Positions 1 through 8,310 of a stretch of DNA of 64,000 nucleotides are shown here, in pieces; the first letter of the stretch is position 1, and each line of letters opens with the position of its first letter. Below the pieces are notes generated by a model, which made no database searches, had not been told where the DNA came from, and saw nothing but the letters and a program-made list of their open reading frames with translations. Made by a program: the position numbers and the translations under genes. This DNA is from an uncultured Muribaculaceae bacterium (GTDB lineage Bacteria > Bacteroidota > Bacteroidia > Bacteroidales > Muribaculaceae), in NCBI GenBank assembly GCA_910578395.1, contig CAJTPZ010000002.1, forward strand, positions 242 through 64,241. Direction: 5' to 3'.

Positions 1-1
1 G

Positions 2-64
2 AATGAATCAGCGGAAGAAATGATTGATTTTGCCGCCATAAAAATCCTAATCAATAAAATTTAG
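2..64 (+). CDS. 3' end of an upstream gene (partial)
   Basis: An open frame enters from the left edge and ends at a TAG at 62-64, giving about 20 residues that finish AAIKILINKI. The next gene begins 51 bases later on the same strand. This may be the C-terminus of a neighbouring protein, but too little is present to name it, and a chance open frame cannot be excluded. Confidence 0.3.
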   Translation, partial: NESAEEMIDFAAIKILINKI

Positions 65-115
65 ACAACCTCTAAGAGAACTGACAAATTTTAAAACATA
101 AAACCATAATTCCCG

Positions 116-1144
116 ATGAAAATATCATCAATCGCGCCGCTTTGCCTTATCGCACTCGCGGCATCATGCGGACAGACCGAACGCTATAAGCTCACCGCCA
201 ATGTCGGAGACAAACACAACGACAAGGAAGTAATCCTTATTTCACGCAACAACAACGACACTATCCAGTCAGCTACAGTAGCCAACGGCACTGTGGTTTT
301 CGAGGATACGATTTCCACCCCGATACTTGTGCAGATCCGCGTCAACGGCGGCCCTTCGCTTGGAGCAGCAGTACTTGAGTCAGGAGAAATCACATTCTCT
401 CCCGAAACAGGAGCGACAGGCACAAACCTCAATAGCATTATGGCTGAGTTGAACGAAAACAGTGCCAGCCTCAACGCCAAACTAATGGCAATCGACAACA
501 ACGACCCGAATGCCGAAACTCTGCGCAATGATCTATTCAGTGCATATCAGAAATATTCCGACAGCCTGATGAATGCAAATATCGACAATCCCGTAGGTGC
601 AAGCCTTTTCATGGGAAAAGCCTATGACATGTCGATTTCGGAAATCGAAAAAACTCTAAACGACCATCCTTCTCTAAAAACCTATTCTTCAATTCAGAAG
701 CAGCTCACAAGCAAAAAAGTAGCAGAAGAGACAGGCGAAGGCAAGCCATATAAAGATTTTGAGGTTCCCTACGAAGGAAAGACACAGACTCTTAGCAGCC
801 TTATGAAACCCGGACATTACACCCTCGTAGATTTCTGGGCAAGCTGGTGCGGACCATGTCGCCGCGAGATTCCTGTGATCAAGGAGATTCTCGAAGAATA
901 TGGCCCCAAAGGGCTCGATGTAGTCGGTGTTGCAGTATGGGACCAGGTCCCAGAGACACTCAAAGCTATGGAAGAGCTTGAAATGACATGGCCGGTTATT
1001 ATGGATGGCAAGAACATTCCGACAGACATGTACGGCATTCTCGGCATCCCTACAATTATCCTTATCGCACCTGACGGAACAATCGTCAGCCGTGGCAAAC
1101 AAGGTGATAATCTTAAAGCCGCCGTTGCCGAAGCGATGAAATAA
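116..1144 (+). CDS. TlpA-like thioredoxin-fold lipoprotein with DUF4369-type N-terminus
   Basis: This 342-residue lipoprotein is likely a periplasm-facing thiol-disulfide oxidoreductase. A signal peptide ends in a lipobox (LAASC, Cys18). Residues 20-130 form a beta-rich DUF4369-like region that begins YKLTANVGD. The C-terminal 130 residues are a thioredoxin/AhpC-TSA fold with the redox motif WCGPC at residues 244-248 and a cis-proline loop (GIPTIIL). This architecture is common in Bacteroidales, where such proteins are usually annotated as TlpA family disulfide reductase. The substrate cannot be inferred. A strong hairpin terminator follows 20 bases after the stop. A related lipoprotein at 46365 has lost the cysteines. 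Confidence 0.88.
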   Translation: MKISSIAPLCLIALAASCGQTERYKLTANVGDKHNDKEVILISRNNNDTIQSATVANGTVVFEDTISTPILVQIRVNGGPSLGAAVLESGEITFSPETGATGTNLNSIMAELNENSASLNAKLMAIDNNDPNAETLRNDLFSAYQKYSDSLMNANIDNPVGASLFMGKAYDMSISEIEKTLNDHPSLKTYSSIQKQLTSKKVAEETGEGKPYKDFEVPYEGKTQTLSSLMKPGHYTLVDFWASWCGPCRREIPVIKEILEEYGPKGLDVVGVAVWDQVPETLKAMEELEMTWPVIMDGKNIPTDMYGILGIPTIILIAPDGTIVSRGKQGDNLKAAVAEAMK

Positions 1145-1163
1145 ATATACATATTTACAATAC

Positions 1164-1198
1164 AAAAGCCGTGATTCCAATAAAGAATCACGGCTTTT
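1164..1198. terminator. Bidirectional intrinsic terminator
   Basis: A perfect 14-bp stem (1164-1177 with 1185-1198) encloses a 7-base loop. It starts with AAAA and ends with TTTT, so it can terminate both the plus-strand lipoprotein gene and the convergent minus-strand operon ending at 1218. Confidence 0.9.
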
Positions 1199-1217
1199 AT
1201 ATTTATCTGCCCTGCGG

Positions 1218-2282
1218 CTACTCCTGTGTGTCGATATCGACATGTTGTTTTAACAATCTTGGTATCGACAGCCTGACACTGGCCACCGAGTTTCCCGCCA
1301 CGATTCCGGCTCGCGATGACACATTGCTATAGGCCGGTACAATCTCTCCCAATCCAACACTTCCGAGCGAACCTACAAGTCCGTCATTGGCTTCCCAAAC
1401 CGACAACACATGTTTGTAGTAACTCTCCGACAGAGACATCAGGTCAATATCAAGTCCTACATCTTCATATTCAGGCAAATTATCCGGATTACTATAATAG
1501 AACTCACAGTCCTTTATCATGATATGCAGCGGATAGCTCTGACCAGAAATCTGCCGGTCCGAGAAGAAACTATAACCCCATGTCTCAGCTAAAACCGACT
1601 CCAGCGTCGACACATGTTCGGTAAAAAGAGGCTCGTTACTCATATCGACAGTCAAAGAACTGAAACCCGATCTCGCCTCCGATTTATCGTCGCGAAGATA
1701 TGGCGATGATGACACATTTAGCTGATAGAAATTAGTCAAGTCATCAGGATCAGTAAAGTATATCAGAAGGCTTAAATCAAATCTGTATATATTCCCGGCA
1801 ACCGAAACAGCAGATACCGCAGGCTCAATCCTATCTATGGTCACAGACCCCGGAATACTCTCGACAGCCGAAGCATAACCGTATTTTTCAGAAAGGGCCT
1901 CAAGGCGTATATGGTCACCGCTTGCAGGAACATAGTTATCGGCGCAATATACCCGCAATACACGCTGATCGTGTATCCACGGATCAAAATCCGTCTCAAC
2001 CTCACGATAAACGAGATCTTCGGTATATTGATCGTTTACATATAATTTTACTACTGCATCTTTCACAGCAATACTGCTGTTATCGATTTCCACCGATTCG
2101 TCCCAACGCCAGGTGCGTGTCAGCTCAACCTGCAGTGGCTTTCCTGCTGTGACCGTGGCATTCATGCAAAGTACCGGTGTGCTGTCTATTCCCGGATCAA
2201 AATCGGAATAACAAGACGACAGGGCGGTTGTGGCAAAAACCGTCGGAAGGATTATTCGTAATATATATTTCAGAACAGCCAT
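1218..2282 (-). CDS. DUF4249-type lipoprotein, partner of the TonB receptor
   Basis: This 354-residue protein has a lipoprotein signal peptide (TTALSSC, Cys about 23) and a predicted beta-rich body that starts PGIDSTPVLCMNATVTAGKPL. The pattern matches the DUF4249 family of Bacteroidota, normally encoded just downstream of a TonB-dependent receptor and thought to be a surface or outer-membrane accessory. Its start overlaps the end of the receptor gene by 13 bases, which suggests translational coupling. It is the last gene of the sigma/anti-sigma/receptor cassette and ends at the shared terminator. The ligand is unknown. Confidence 0.8.
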   Translation of the reverse strand: MAVLKYILRIILPTVFATTALSSCYSDFDPGIDSTPVLCMNATVTAGKPLQVELTRTWRWDESVEIDNSSIAVKDAVVKLYVNDQYTEDLVYREVETDFDPWIHDQRVLRVYCADNYVPASGDHIRLEALSEKYGYASAVESIPGSVTIDRIEPAVSAVSVAGNIYRFDLSLLIYFTDPDDLTNFYQLNVSSSPYLRDDKSEARSGFSSLTVDMSNEPLFTEHVSTLESVLAETWGYSFFSDRQISGQSYPLHIMIKDCEFYYSNPDNLPEYEDVGLDIDLMSLSESYYKHVLSVWEANDGLVGSLGSVGLGEIVPAYSNVSSRAGIVAGNSVASVRLSIPRLLKQHVDIDTQE

Positions 2283-4921
2283 GTGTAGGAAACTGAGGGT
2301 ATGACAGGAATAAGTTTGATTTTCTGAAAGGTAGGATACATTACCAGCTCACCTGTGACCGTATCGTAAGTATACTTTTCCGAATAGTCGCGTCGCACTG
2401 CTATTGTGTTCATATTGCAGTAAGCGTTATAAAGCGAGAAAGTCCAGTATCCGTTATTGGTGTATCGTTTGAAACTTAGGTCAAGCCTATGATAAAATGG
2501 CAACCTGTAGTTATTGACATCAGAGCCGAGCAACATATCATAGTGCCAAGGGCCAAGCATCGGGTCATTCCATAACTGTGTCGCAAGAGTAAAACGGTTA
2601 CCGCTCATTCCGGTCCAGGCTCCTGACATTTCCCACTGGTCGTTTATACGCCAGTTAACCATTATATTGATTTTATGCCTGTTGTCAAACCGAGCGGAAA
2701 AAGGTTTACCCCCGTTCCGGTCGGCATACTGCCGGTCAGCCCACATGAGCGAATAAGCTATGTGTCCCGTAAATTTTCCAAACTCTTTCGACACCTTGAA
2801 GTCCAATCCTTTTGAAGTGCCCTTGCCGGGCGTAAGTTTTGAAGTCCAGTCAGAATCAGGAGGCAAAAGATAGTATTCGTCAGCGTATTCGAGAAGATTA
2901 TCCATCCACTTCCAGTATCCCTCTACCGAAAAGACATAATCTCTTACAGGCGAGTAATAGAATCCCGCTGCAATCTTATCGGCAGTCTGAGGCATCTGAC
3001 CACCTATTATCGGCACCCATTGATCTGTCGGCAGCGATATTGAGCTTTGCATCAGTTGGTGCACGTATTGAACCGTGTGGGCGTATCCGGCTTTAATCGA
3101 CAAGCTCTCTCCTGCTGCCCAACGTGCGCTCAGCCGAGGCGAAATATGGGCATGAGCATGTCCTTCGATATCAAACACTGAAAAATGGGCTCCATAATTT
3201 ATGCGAAGTTTCTTAAATGGTTGCCAGTCACCTCCGGCATACGCATTAGCCTCTCCCGCATGATACGACGTTACTCTATCGGTGATGATATTATCTATAT
3301 TCTCGGCTGTAAGATGACGGGATGTGCGTGCCGGCATAAACGAATGATAAGTGTAACCGGCACCAAAACTTATGTGATGTGACACATGAGGGTGCCAATC
3401 GAAATCAGCTTTCAGAATCCAGTCATTTATATTGTTATCAGTCAACATACAGTCGTTTGTAAATGAGCTTGTAACGCCATCGATACGGGTACCGTTATCT
3501 TCTTCTGATCTAAGCCGGGAAGCATAGCGTGAATACGCCGCGGTAAACCCTCCGAACAGTTTGGGATTCAACACATAATTCCAACCCAGCGATCCGACTA
3601 TATTACCCCAGCGCAATTTATGGTAATCCTCCGAATAATCTACAATATCCTGCTGCTCGGCACTATCCTCATAGCTTTCCTTTACACGCAAATAGTCCTC
3701 TCCGAAATACAACATGGCATAAATTCTTGATCTGTCGGAGAAACGATGTGTAATCTTGGCGTTAAGATCTGTGAATGCATACCCAAAATTGTATTTATCA
3801 TCCTTGTTTATCGCGTTGGCAACTGCAAATGCCGGTATTGTGAGCAAATCATACCATGAGCGACGCAGAGCCACCGAATAGGATGTACCTCCGCTACCTA
3901 TCGGACCGTCTATATTAAACGCGCCAGATGTTAGCCCAAGTTTTGCCGATCCATGATGCGCTTCAAGTGAACCGTCCTTTGTATTGACCTCCATATAAGA
4001 TGACAGCCGACCGTCGTAGCGTGCAGGGAAAGATGATTTATAAAAGTCGACATTGCGCAATGCCTCGATATTGAAAGCCGAGAACAATCCACCGAAATGA
4101 TTTACCTGATATAGCGGTATGTTGTCGAGCATATACATGTTCTCGTCAGTATTACCGCCATGTACATACATTCCTGCCATCCCCTCGATACCTGCAGAAA
4201 TTCCCGGTTCAAGCTGAAGAGTCTTTATGACGTCACTTTCTCCAAAAATAACAGGAGTAGAAGCAATTGCCGCCTTACTGACATTGATAGTGCCTATCGA
4301 CGGCGCGGAGAGAGCCTGCTCACGGTTACGGCTTCCCATAACCTCGACCTCTCTCAGAACCGTTGAACCAGAAGCAAGTGAAAAATCTACAGTCATGTCC
4401 GTCTGCAGATCGACAGGCATCCCACTTGCTTCATATCCAAGGCAAGAAACAGAAATCGTGCTATGACCAGCAGGCACCGTCAACGAATAGAATCCCATCG
4501 TGTTGGTAGCTGCAACAGCTGTCTTGTTTTCTCCTGCTCCGGCACATGACACTATAGCACCGACAATCGGCTCACCGGAGCCTTGCTCCCGCACAAATCC
4601 GCTCATAGTGACCCGCACGGTTTCTTTACGCGGCTTCCGAGAGAGAATTATATTGTCACCGTCTATCGTATACCTTATACCAGTAGAACCGAGCATCTGA
4701 GCCAATACTGATTCCAGCGTAGCGTTATCGGCATTTACACTGACCGTAATCCCCCGCAACAGATCAGACGCATAAACAAAGTTCTTTCCACTCTGCCCAG
4801 CTATTTGTCGGAATACTACATCGGCAGGCTGGCTTTTTGCATGAATTGTTATGTCGTCGGCACTGATTTCCAAGACCGACAGCAATAGAAACCCCAATAT
4901 AAGGGCATATTTAATTTTCAT
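2270..4921 (-). CDS. TonB-dependent receptor with STN signalling domain (FecA-like)
   Basis: This 883-residue outer-membrane receptor probably imports an unidentified ligand and reports its presence. After a signal peptide (1-21) comes an STN domain (about 22-75, starting DDITIHAKSQPADVVFRQIA), the domain that touches an anti-sigma factor in FecA-type systems. Next is a carboxypeptidase-regulatory-like beta-sandwich (about 105-190, GFVREQGSGEPIVGAIV). A plug follows (about 210-320, with GMYVHGGNTDENMYMLDNIPL), then a long beta-barrel ending in aromatic YTWLF. The anti-sigma and sigma genes lie immediately upstream and the DUF4249 lipoprotein overlaps downstream, so cell-surface signalling is the likely mode of control. 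Confidence 0.9.
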   Translation of the reverse strand: MKIKYALILGFLLLSVLEISADDITIHAKSQPADVVFRQIAGQSGKNFVYASDLLRGITVSVNADNATLESVLAQMLGSTGIRYTIDGDNIILSRKPRKETVRVTMSGFVREQGSGEPIVGAIVSCAGAGENKTAVAATNTMGFYSLTVPAGHSTISVSCLGYEASGMPVDLQTDMTVDFSLASGSTVLREVEVMGSRNREQALSAPSIGTINVSKAAIASTPVIFGESDVIKTLQLEPGISAGIEGMAGMYVHGGNTDENMYMLDNIPLYQVNHFGGLFSAFNIEALRNVDFYKSSFPARYDGRLSSYMEVNTKDGSLEAHHGSAKLGLTSGAFNIDGPIGSGGTSYSVALRRSWYDLLTIPAFAVANAINKDDKYNFGYAFTDLNAKITHRFSDRSRIYAMLYFGEDYLRVKESYEDSAEQQDIVDYSEDYHKLRWGNIVGSLGWNYVLNPKLFGGFTAAYSRYASRLRSEEDNGTRIDGVTSSFTNDCMLTDNNINDWILKADFDWHPHVSHHISFGAGYTYHSFMPARTSRHLTAENIDNIITDRVTSYHAGEANAYAGGDWQPFKKLRINYGAHFSVFDIEGHAHAHISPRLSARWAAGESLSIKAGYAHTVQYVHQLMQSSISLPTDQWVPIIGGQMPQTADKIAAGFYYSPVRDYVFSVEGYWKWMDNLLEYADEYYLLPPDSDWTSKLTPGKGTSKGLDFKVSKEFGKFTGHIAYSLMWADRQYADRNGGKPFSARFDNRHKINIMVNWRINDQWEMSGAWTGMSGNRFTLATQLWNDPMLGPWHYDMLLGSDVNNYRLPFYHRLDLSFKRYTNNGYWTFSLYNAYCNMNTIAVRRDYSEKYTYDTVTGELVMYPTFQKIKLIPVIPSVSYTWLF

Positions 4922-4936
4922 CAGCTTATTGTCTAC

Positions 4937-5410
4937 CTATTCGGAAATGGAAAGATGTGTATCAAGCGCAAGATTAATTGCCTCTACAAGATCCTGCGCA
5001 GTACCCTCATAACTCAATGTAAGGCGCATCGTATCTGTAGAATTACGGCCGTGCACCTTCACTCCATATACTTCCTCTATACGAGTGGCCACACTGTCAA
5101 GCGGTGTGTCGGCGAACTCTATACGTTTCACTTCCGCCAACACTTCTCTTGTAGGCTCATGGTTTCCATCTACCTCTGTTTCCGGAATATTATCTGCCTC
5201 ATGTACTTTTACATACACAAATGCAGCCGATGCAGCCAAAACACATCCTGCCAGGGCTGCCGCGACACCCCGCCACCTCCACAAGCCTGTGTGACGCACA
5301 AACCGGCGGTGGGCAATGAATGCATCCCGCCTGTAATAATGCGACACAAAATCTACAGATTCTCTAAATTGTTTTTCCATACCCCTTAGACAAAGAATCC
5401 CCCGAAACAC
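4937..5410 (-). CDS. Short membrane anti-sigma factor (FecR-type, lacking the FecR domain)
   Basis: This 157-residue protein lies between the ECF sigma gene (12-base gap) and the TonB receptor (15-base gap). About 47 basic N-terminal residues are followed by one transmembrane helix (about 48-69, GVAAALAGCVLAASAAFVYV). A linker leads to a C-terminal domain of about 70 residues resembling the STN/DUF4974 fold (IEFADTPLDSVATRIEEVYG). Typical FecR proteins exceed 300 residues and have a central FecR beta-domain, which is absent here. An ATG at 5380 (MEKQFRES) is the likelier start. The anti-sigma role is inferred from position and topology. Confidence 0.72.
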   Translation of the reverse strand: MFRGILCLRGMEKQFRESVDFVSHYYRRDAFIAHRRFVRHTGLWRWRGVAAALAGCVLAASAAFVYVKVHEADNIPETEVDGNHEPTREVLAEVKRIEFADTPLDSVATRIEEVYGVKVHGRNSTDTMRLTLSYEGTAQDLVEAINLALDTHLSISE

Positions 5411-5422
5411 CCTATCCGATTT

Positions 5423-5929
5423 TCATAAAAAAGACAACAGCACAGAAAAATTCCGCAAATGATTAATGTCTGCCGAGTTTCGCAATACTCGCAAAGCTTT
5501 GGAAATCTGGTTATCGACGGTCTTTATAGAAATCCCGAGTTCCTGGGCTATTTCACCATACGACATGCCGTCGCGCTTGCTCATCAGGAAAATTTCACGA
5601 CATCGCTCAGGCAGACCATCGATTGCCTTCCACAACTGCGCGTCACGCTCCGAGCGGTTCACATTATGATCGTTTACAGCAATATCCATTTCCTCAGACA
5701 GGACCGTTGTCTTATTTTTCTCTCTAAGCCATTGAATAGCCGCATTGTAGACTGCCCTATACATGTAGGACTTCAGATTCTGTATCTCGTCAACTCTTAA
5801 CCAGGCCGCTTCAAATGCCGACTGTACAATATCCTGCGCGGCATCTGTATCCCGCACAATTCTAAGCACATACATACCCAACGGTAAAAATAAATCGCCA
5901 TATTGCTTTTGAAAAATAAATTCATTCAT
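5423..5929 (-). CDS. ECF RNA polymerase sigma-70 factor (Bacteroidota family)
   Basis: This 168-residue ECF sigma factor has region 2 near residues 10-75 (DAAQDIVQSAFEAAWLR) and region 4 near 105-160. The region 4 helix-turn-helix reads GMSYGEIAQELGISIKTVDN. The LPERCREIFLMSK segment before it is typical of the Bacteroidota ECF family associated with FecR and SusC/FecA-like genes. It heads the cassette sigma, anti-sigma, receptor, lipoprotein. The gene starts only 6 bases after the upstream helicase gene, so it may be partly transcribed from the helicase promoter. Confidence 0.92.
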   Translation of the reverse strand: MNEFIFQKQYGDLFLPLGMYVLRIVRDTDAAQDIVQSAFEAAWLRVDEIQNLKSYMYRAVYNAAIQWLREKNKTTVLSEEMDIAVNDHNVNRSERDAQLWKAIDGLPERCREIFLMSKRDGMSYGEIAQELGISIKTVDNQISKALRVLRNSADINHLRNFSVLLSFL

Positions 5930-5935
5930 ATCGGC

Positions 5936-7348
5936 TTATTTGACAGGCAGCTGAGGATTTATAAAATGTACTTCTTTTTTTGCTCGCGTAACCGATGTGT
6001 ATAACCACCGATAAAAATCAATTCCTTGTGCCTCCGGCGGAATATATCCCATATCCACAAAAACCGAATCCCACTGTCCCCCCTGCGACTTATGACATGT
6101 GACCGCATAGGCATACTTAATCTGTAGTGCATTGAAAACAGGATCATAACGCAGCATTTTAAGACGTCGCTCCACTGATATTGACGCCGGATAACGCTCG
6201 GAGTCCGATATGGCAACCTCCACAAGCTGCTGCATCTGATCGTGCGAAAGAGCCGGTGTATCGGATATCAAAGCATCAAGCGATACCTTCACTTCCAATT
6301 CAATATCCCGATCGGGAAAAGCAAGTATTATATCCGCGAATTTCATGCCCATGCGCTCCTCTACTCCGTGTACTTTTACAACACGGGCAATATCGCCGTT
6401 GGCTATGAAGTCAAAACCTTTGATCCTGCTGGTCCAGAAATAATTATTTTTTGCAATCATGACAAGTTCTCCCGGCACAAGCATTTCCTCGCGTTCGAGT
6501 ATCTGATTGCGTATGGCAAGATTATACTGTGTGGCCGCACGGTTCGACCGAGTGACCACAATGGTTTCCTCCACTCCATAACGGGCATAGGCATCGGCAA
6601 TTTCGTCGGGAAGGTCGCTCCCATCGACAGCCTCCACATCCTCAAACGGTGACAATGTGAGTTGTGGTACCGGAAGCGGATCAATGCGCATCGCTTTCCG
6701 TAGCCATGTAGCATTGTAGAGCACCCCCGACTCTACAGCCTGACGCACGGTAGCAGTGAGTACCACACGCGTCACTTTAAGCCCGAACGATCGCAGCACA
6801 TCACGTGACATTGCCGGACTTTCAGTACACCCTACAGGAGGCAGCTGCGCAGTATCGCCAAGCAGAATCAGCCGACAACCGTCTGACATATACACATACT
6901 GAATGAGATCATCAAGAAGACTCGTGCATGTGACATGATTATCAGCTCCTATCATCGAAGCCTCGTCGACAATGAATACAGTACCGGGACGGGCTGTGTT
7001 TTCGGCAAGAGCGTTGAACTCTCCGGAGTCCGGATCAGTATGATATATGCGACGGTGTATCGTGTAGGCAGGATGTCCGGCAAACCGACTGAACACCTTG
7101 GCAGCACGCCCGGTAGGTGCAAGCAACACACTGCGACGCCCTACTGCGGCAAGTGCCTTAACCATTGCACCGACAACCGATGTTTTTCCTGTTCCGGCAT
7201 AACCGTTAAGCAGAAACACCTCATTATCGGGGCCCTGCGGCGAATTGCAGAATCGGGAAAGCGCATCGATAAGAGCAACCTGCTGCCCGGTAGGCTGATA
7301 ATGCAGATTATCTATTATCAGACGTGAGAAATCAGCGGCATCCACCAT
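5936..7348 (-). CDS. RecD-like ATP-dependent DNA helicase
   Basis: This 470-residue superfamily 1 helicase has a Walker A motif at residues 49-56 (GYAGTGKT), a Walker B motif (VFIVDEASMI) and a C-terminal UvrD_C_2-type motif (AYAVTCHKSQGGQWDSVFVD). This is the layout of the short RecD/exonuclease V alpha-like AAA proteins of Bacteroidota, which lack the long RecD2 N-terminus. It presumably unwinds DNA 5' to 3' in repair or replication; a substrate is not shown by the sequence. The EamA transporter gene ends 8 bases upstream and the ECF sigma gene begins 6 bases downstream. Confidence 0.88.
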   Translation of the reverse strand: MVDAADFSRLIIDNLHYQPTGQQVALIDALSRFCNSPQGPDNEVFLLNGYAGTGKTSVVGAMVKALAAVGRRSVLLAPTGRAAKVFSRFAGHPAYTIHRRIYHTDPDSGEFNALAENTARPGTVFIVDEASMIGADNHVTCTSLLDDLIQYVYMSDGCRLILLGDTAQLPPVGCTESPAMSRDVLRSFGLKVTRVVLTATVRQAVESGVLYNATWLRKAMRIDPLPVPQLTLSPFEDVEAVDGSDLPDEIADAYARYGVEETIVVTRSNRAATQYNLAIRNQILEREEMLVPGELVMIAKNNYFWTSRIKGFDFIANGDIARVVKVHGVEERMGMKFADIILAFPDRDIELEVKVSLDALISDTPALSHDQMQQLVEVAISDSERYPASISVERRLKMLRYDPVFNALQIKYAYAVTCHKSQGGQWDSVFVDMGYIPPEAQGIDFYRWLYTSVTRAKKEVHFINPQLPVK

Positions 7349-7356
7349 CCTTTAAA

Positions 7357-8310
7357 TCAGACTTTACTCCGGGACACTGATGTGGCTGATGTCACGCAGG
7401 CGACTCCGGCAAAAATAAGAAGTGACGCCATGCCTTTCACCAAGCCGAATATCGCAAGTCCCATCAGTGAAGCAAGTATCGCAGCAGTTACAGGCTGCAA
7501 GTAGGCATACATTGATACCACTGTAGGTTTTAGCCTTTTTTGTGAAAAAGGTATCAGCATATAGGCGATAAAAGTAGGAAATATCGCAATATAGGCTACC
7601 GACCACCATGAAACCGACGAAACAGCACCCCAGTCGGCATCAAGCAGCCATGGAACAGTGCAAGGTACCCATGTAAGCGATGAGAATATAAACATCCACT
7701 TCATGAGTGTAAAAGGCGGATACTTGCGTATGATGCCGAGAAACGACACATAGTAAATCGCCGCACACAATTGCGCGCCAAGGCAAAGGGCGTCGCCGAG
7801 AAGTGGATTTGATGCTATTTCGCTTACCGAGTCATAAAACGACAGAATGAGAGCGCCCCCTATGCCGAGCACGACCCCAAACACTTTCAGCGGTGTCATT
7901 GGCATACCTATGAAAACAGCCGACAGTATAAGCGTGAATACCGGTGTTGTAGTGCACATAACAGCAGTATCGACCGGAGTAGTATAACTTATACCGAGAA
8001 TAAACAATCCCTGATTGGCGCTGATCATTATTACCGATGCAATAAAGATCTTCCATAAGTCGCGACGGTCAATAGGAATGTCTCCAGTTATGCGTGATGG
8101 CAGTAAGGATGCTAATAAAAACAATAACGTCCCTCCGAAAATGCGTAAAGCAGAAAGGGTGATTCCCGAAATCACACCTTCCTGCATTACAGCTTTTGCG
8201 ACAGGGGACATAGCGCCCCACAATATATTTGCTACGATCATCGCGATATGACCTTCCCACGACCGGGAATTTTCCATCGCAACCGACCGGCTTACTTCTG
8301 GAGAGTCCAC
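7357..8310 (-). CDS. EamA/DMT-family transporter
   Basis: This protein of about 317 residues has ten predicted membrane helices and two EamA repeats (first near 17-150, second near 165-310). Motifs include NILWGAMSPVAKAVM in the first helix and AYLQPVTAAILASLMG near the end. Members export small metabolites or amino acids; the substrate cannot be told. The longest frame overlaps the end of cysS by 19 bases. An ATG at 8277 (MENSRSWEGH) avoids the overlap and is a likely true start. Confidence 0.88.
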   Translation of the reverse strand: MDSPEVSRSVAMENSRSWEGHIAMIVANILWGAMSPVAKAVMQEGVISGITLSALRIFGGTLLFLLASLLPSRITGDIPIDRRDLWKIFIASVIMISANQGLFILGISYTTPVDTAVMCTTTPVFTLILSAVFIGMPMTPLKVFGVVLGIGGALILSFYDSVSEIASNPLLGDALCLGAQLCAAIYYVSFLGIIRKYPPFTLMKWMFIFSSLTWVPCTVPWLLDADWGAVSSVSWWSVAYIAIFPTFIAYMLIPFSQKRLKPTVVSMYAYLQPVTAAILASLMGLAIFGLVKGMASLLIFAGVACVTSATSVSRSKV

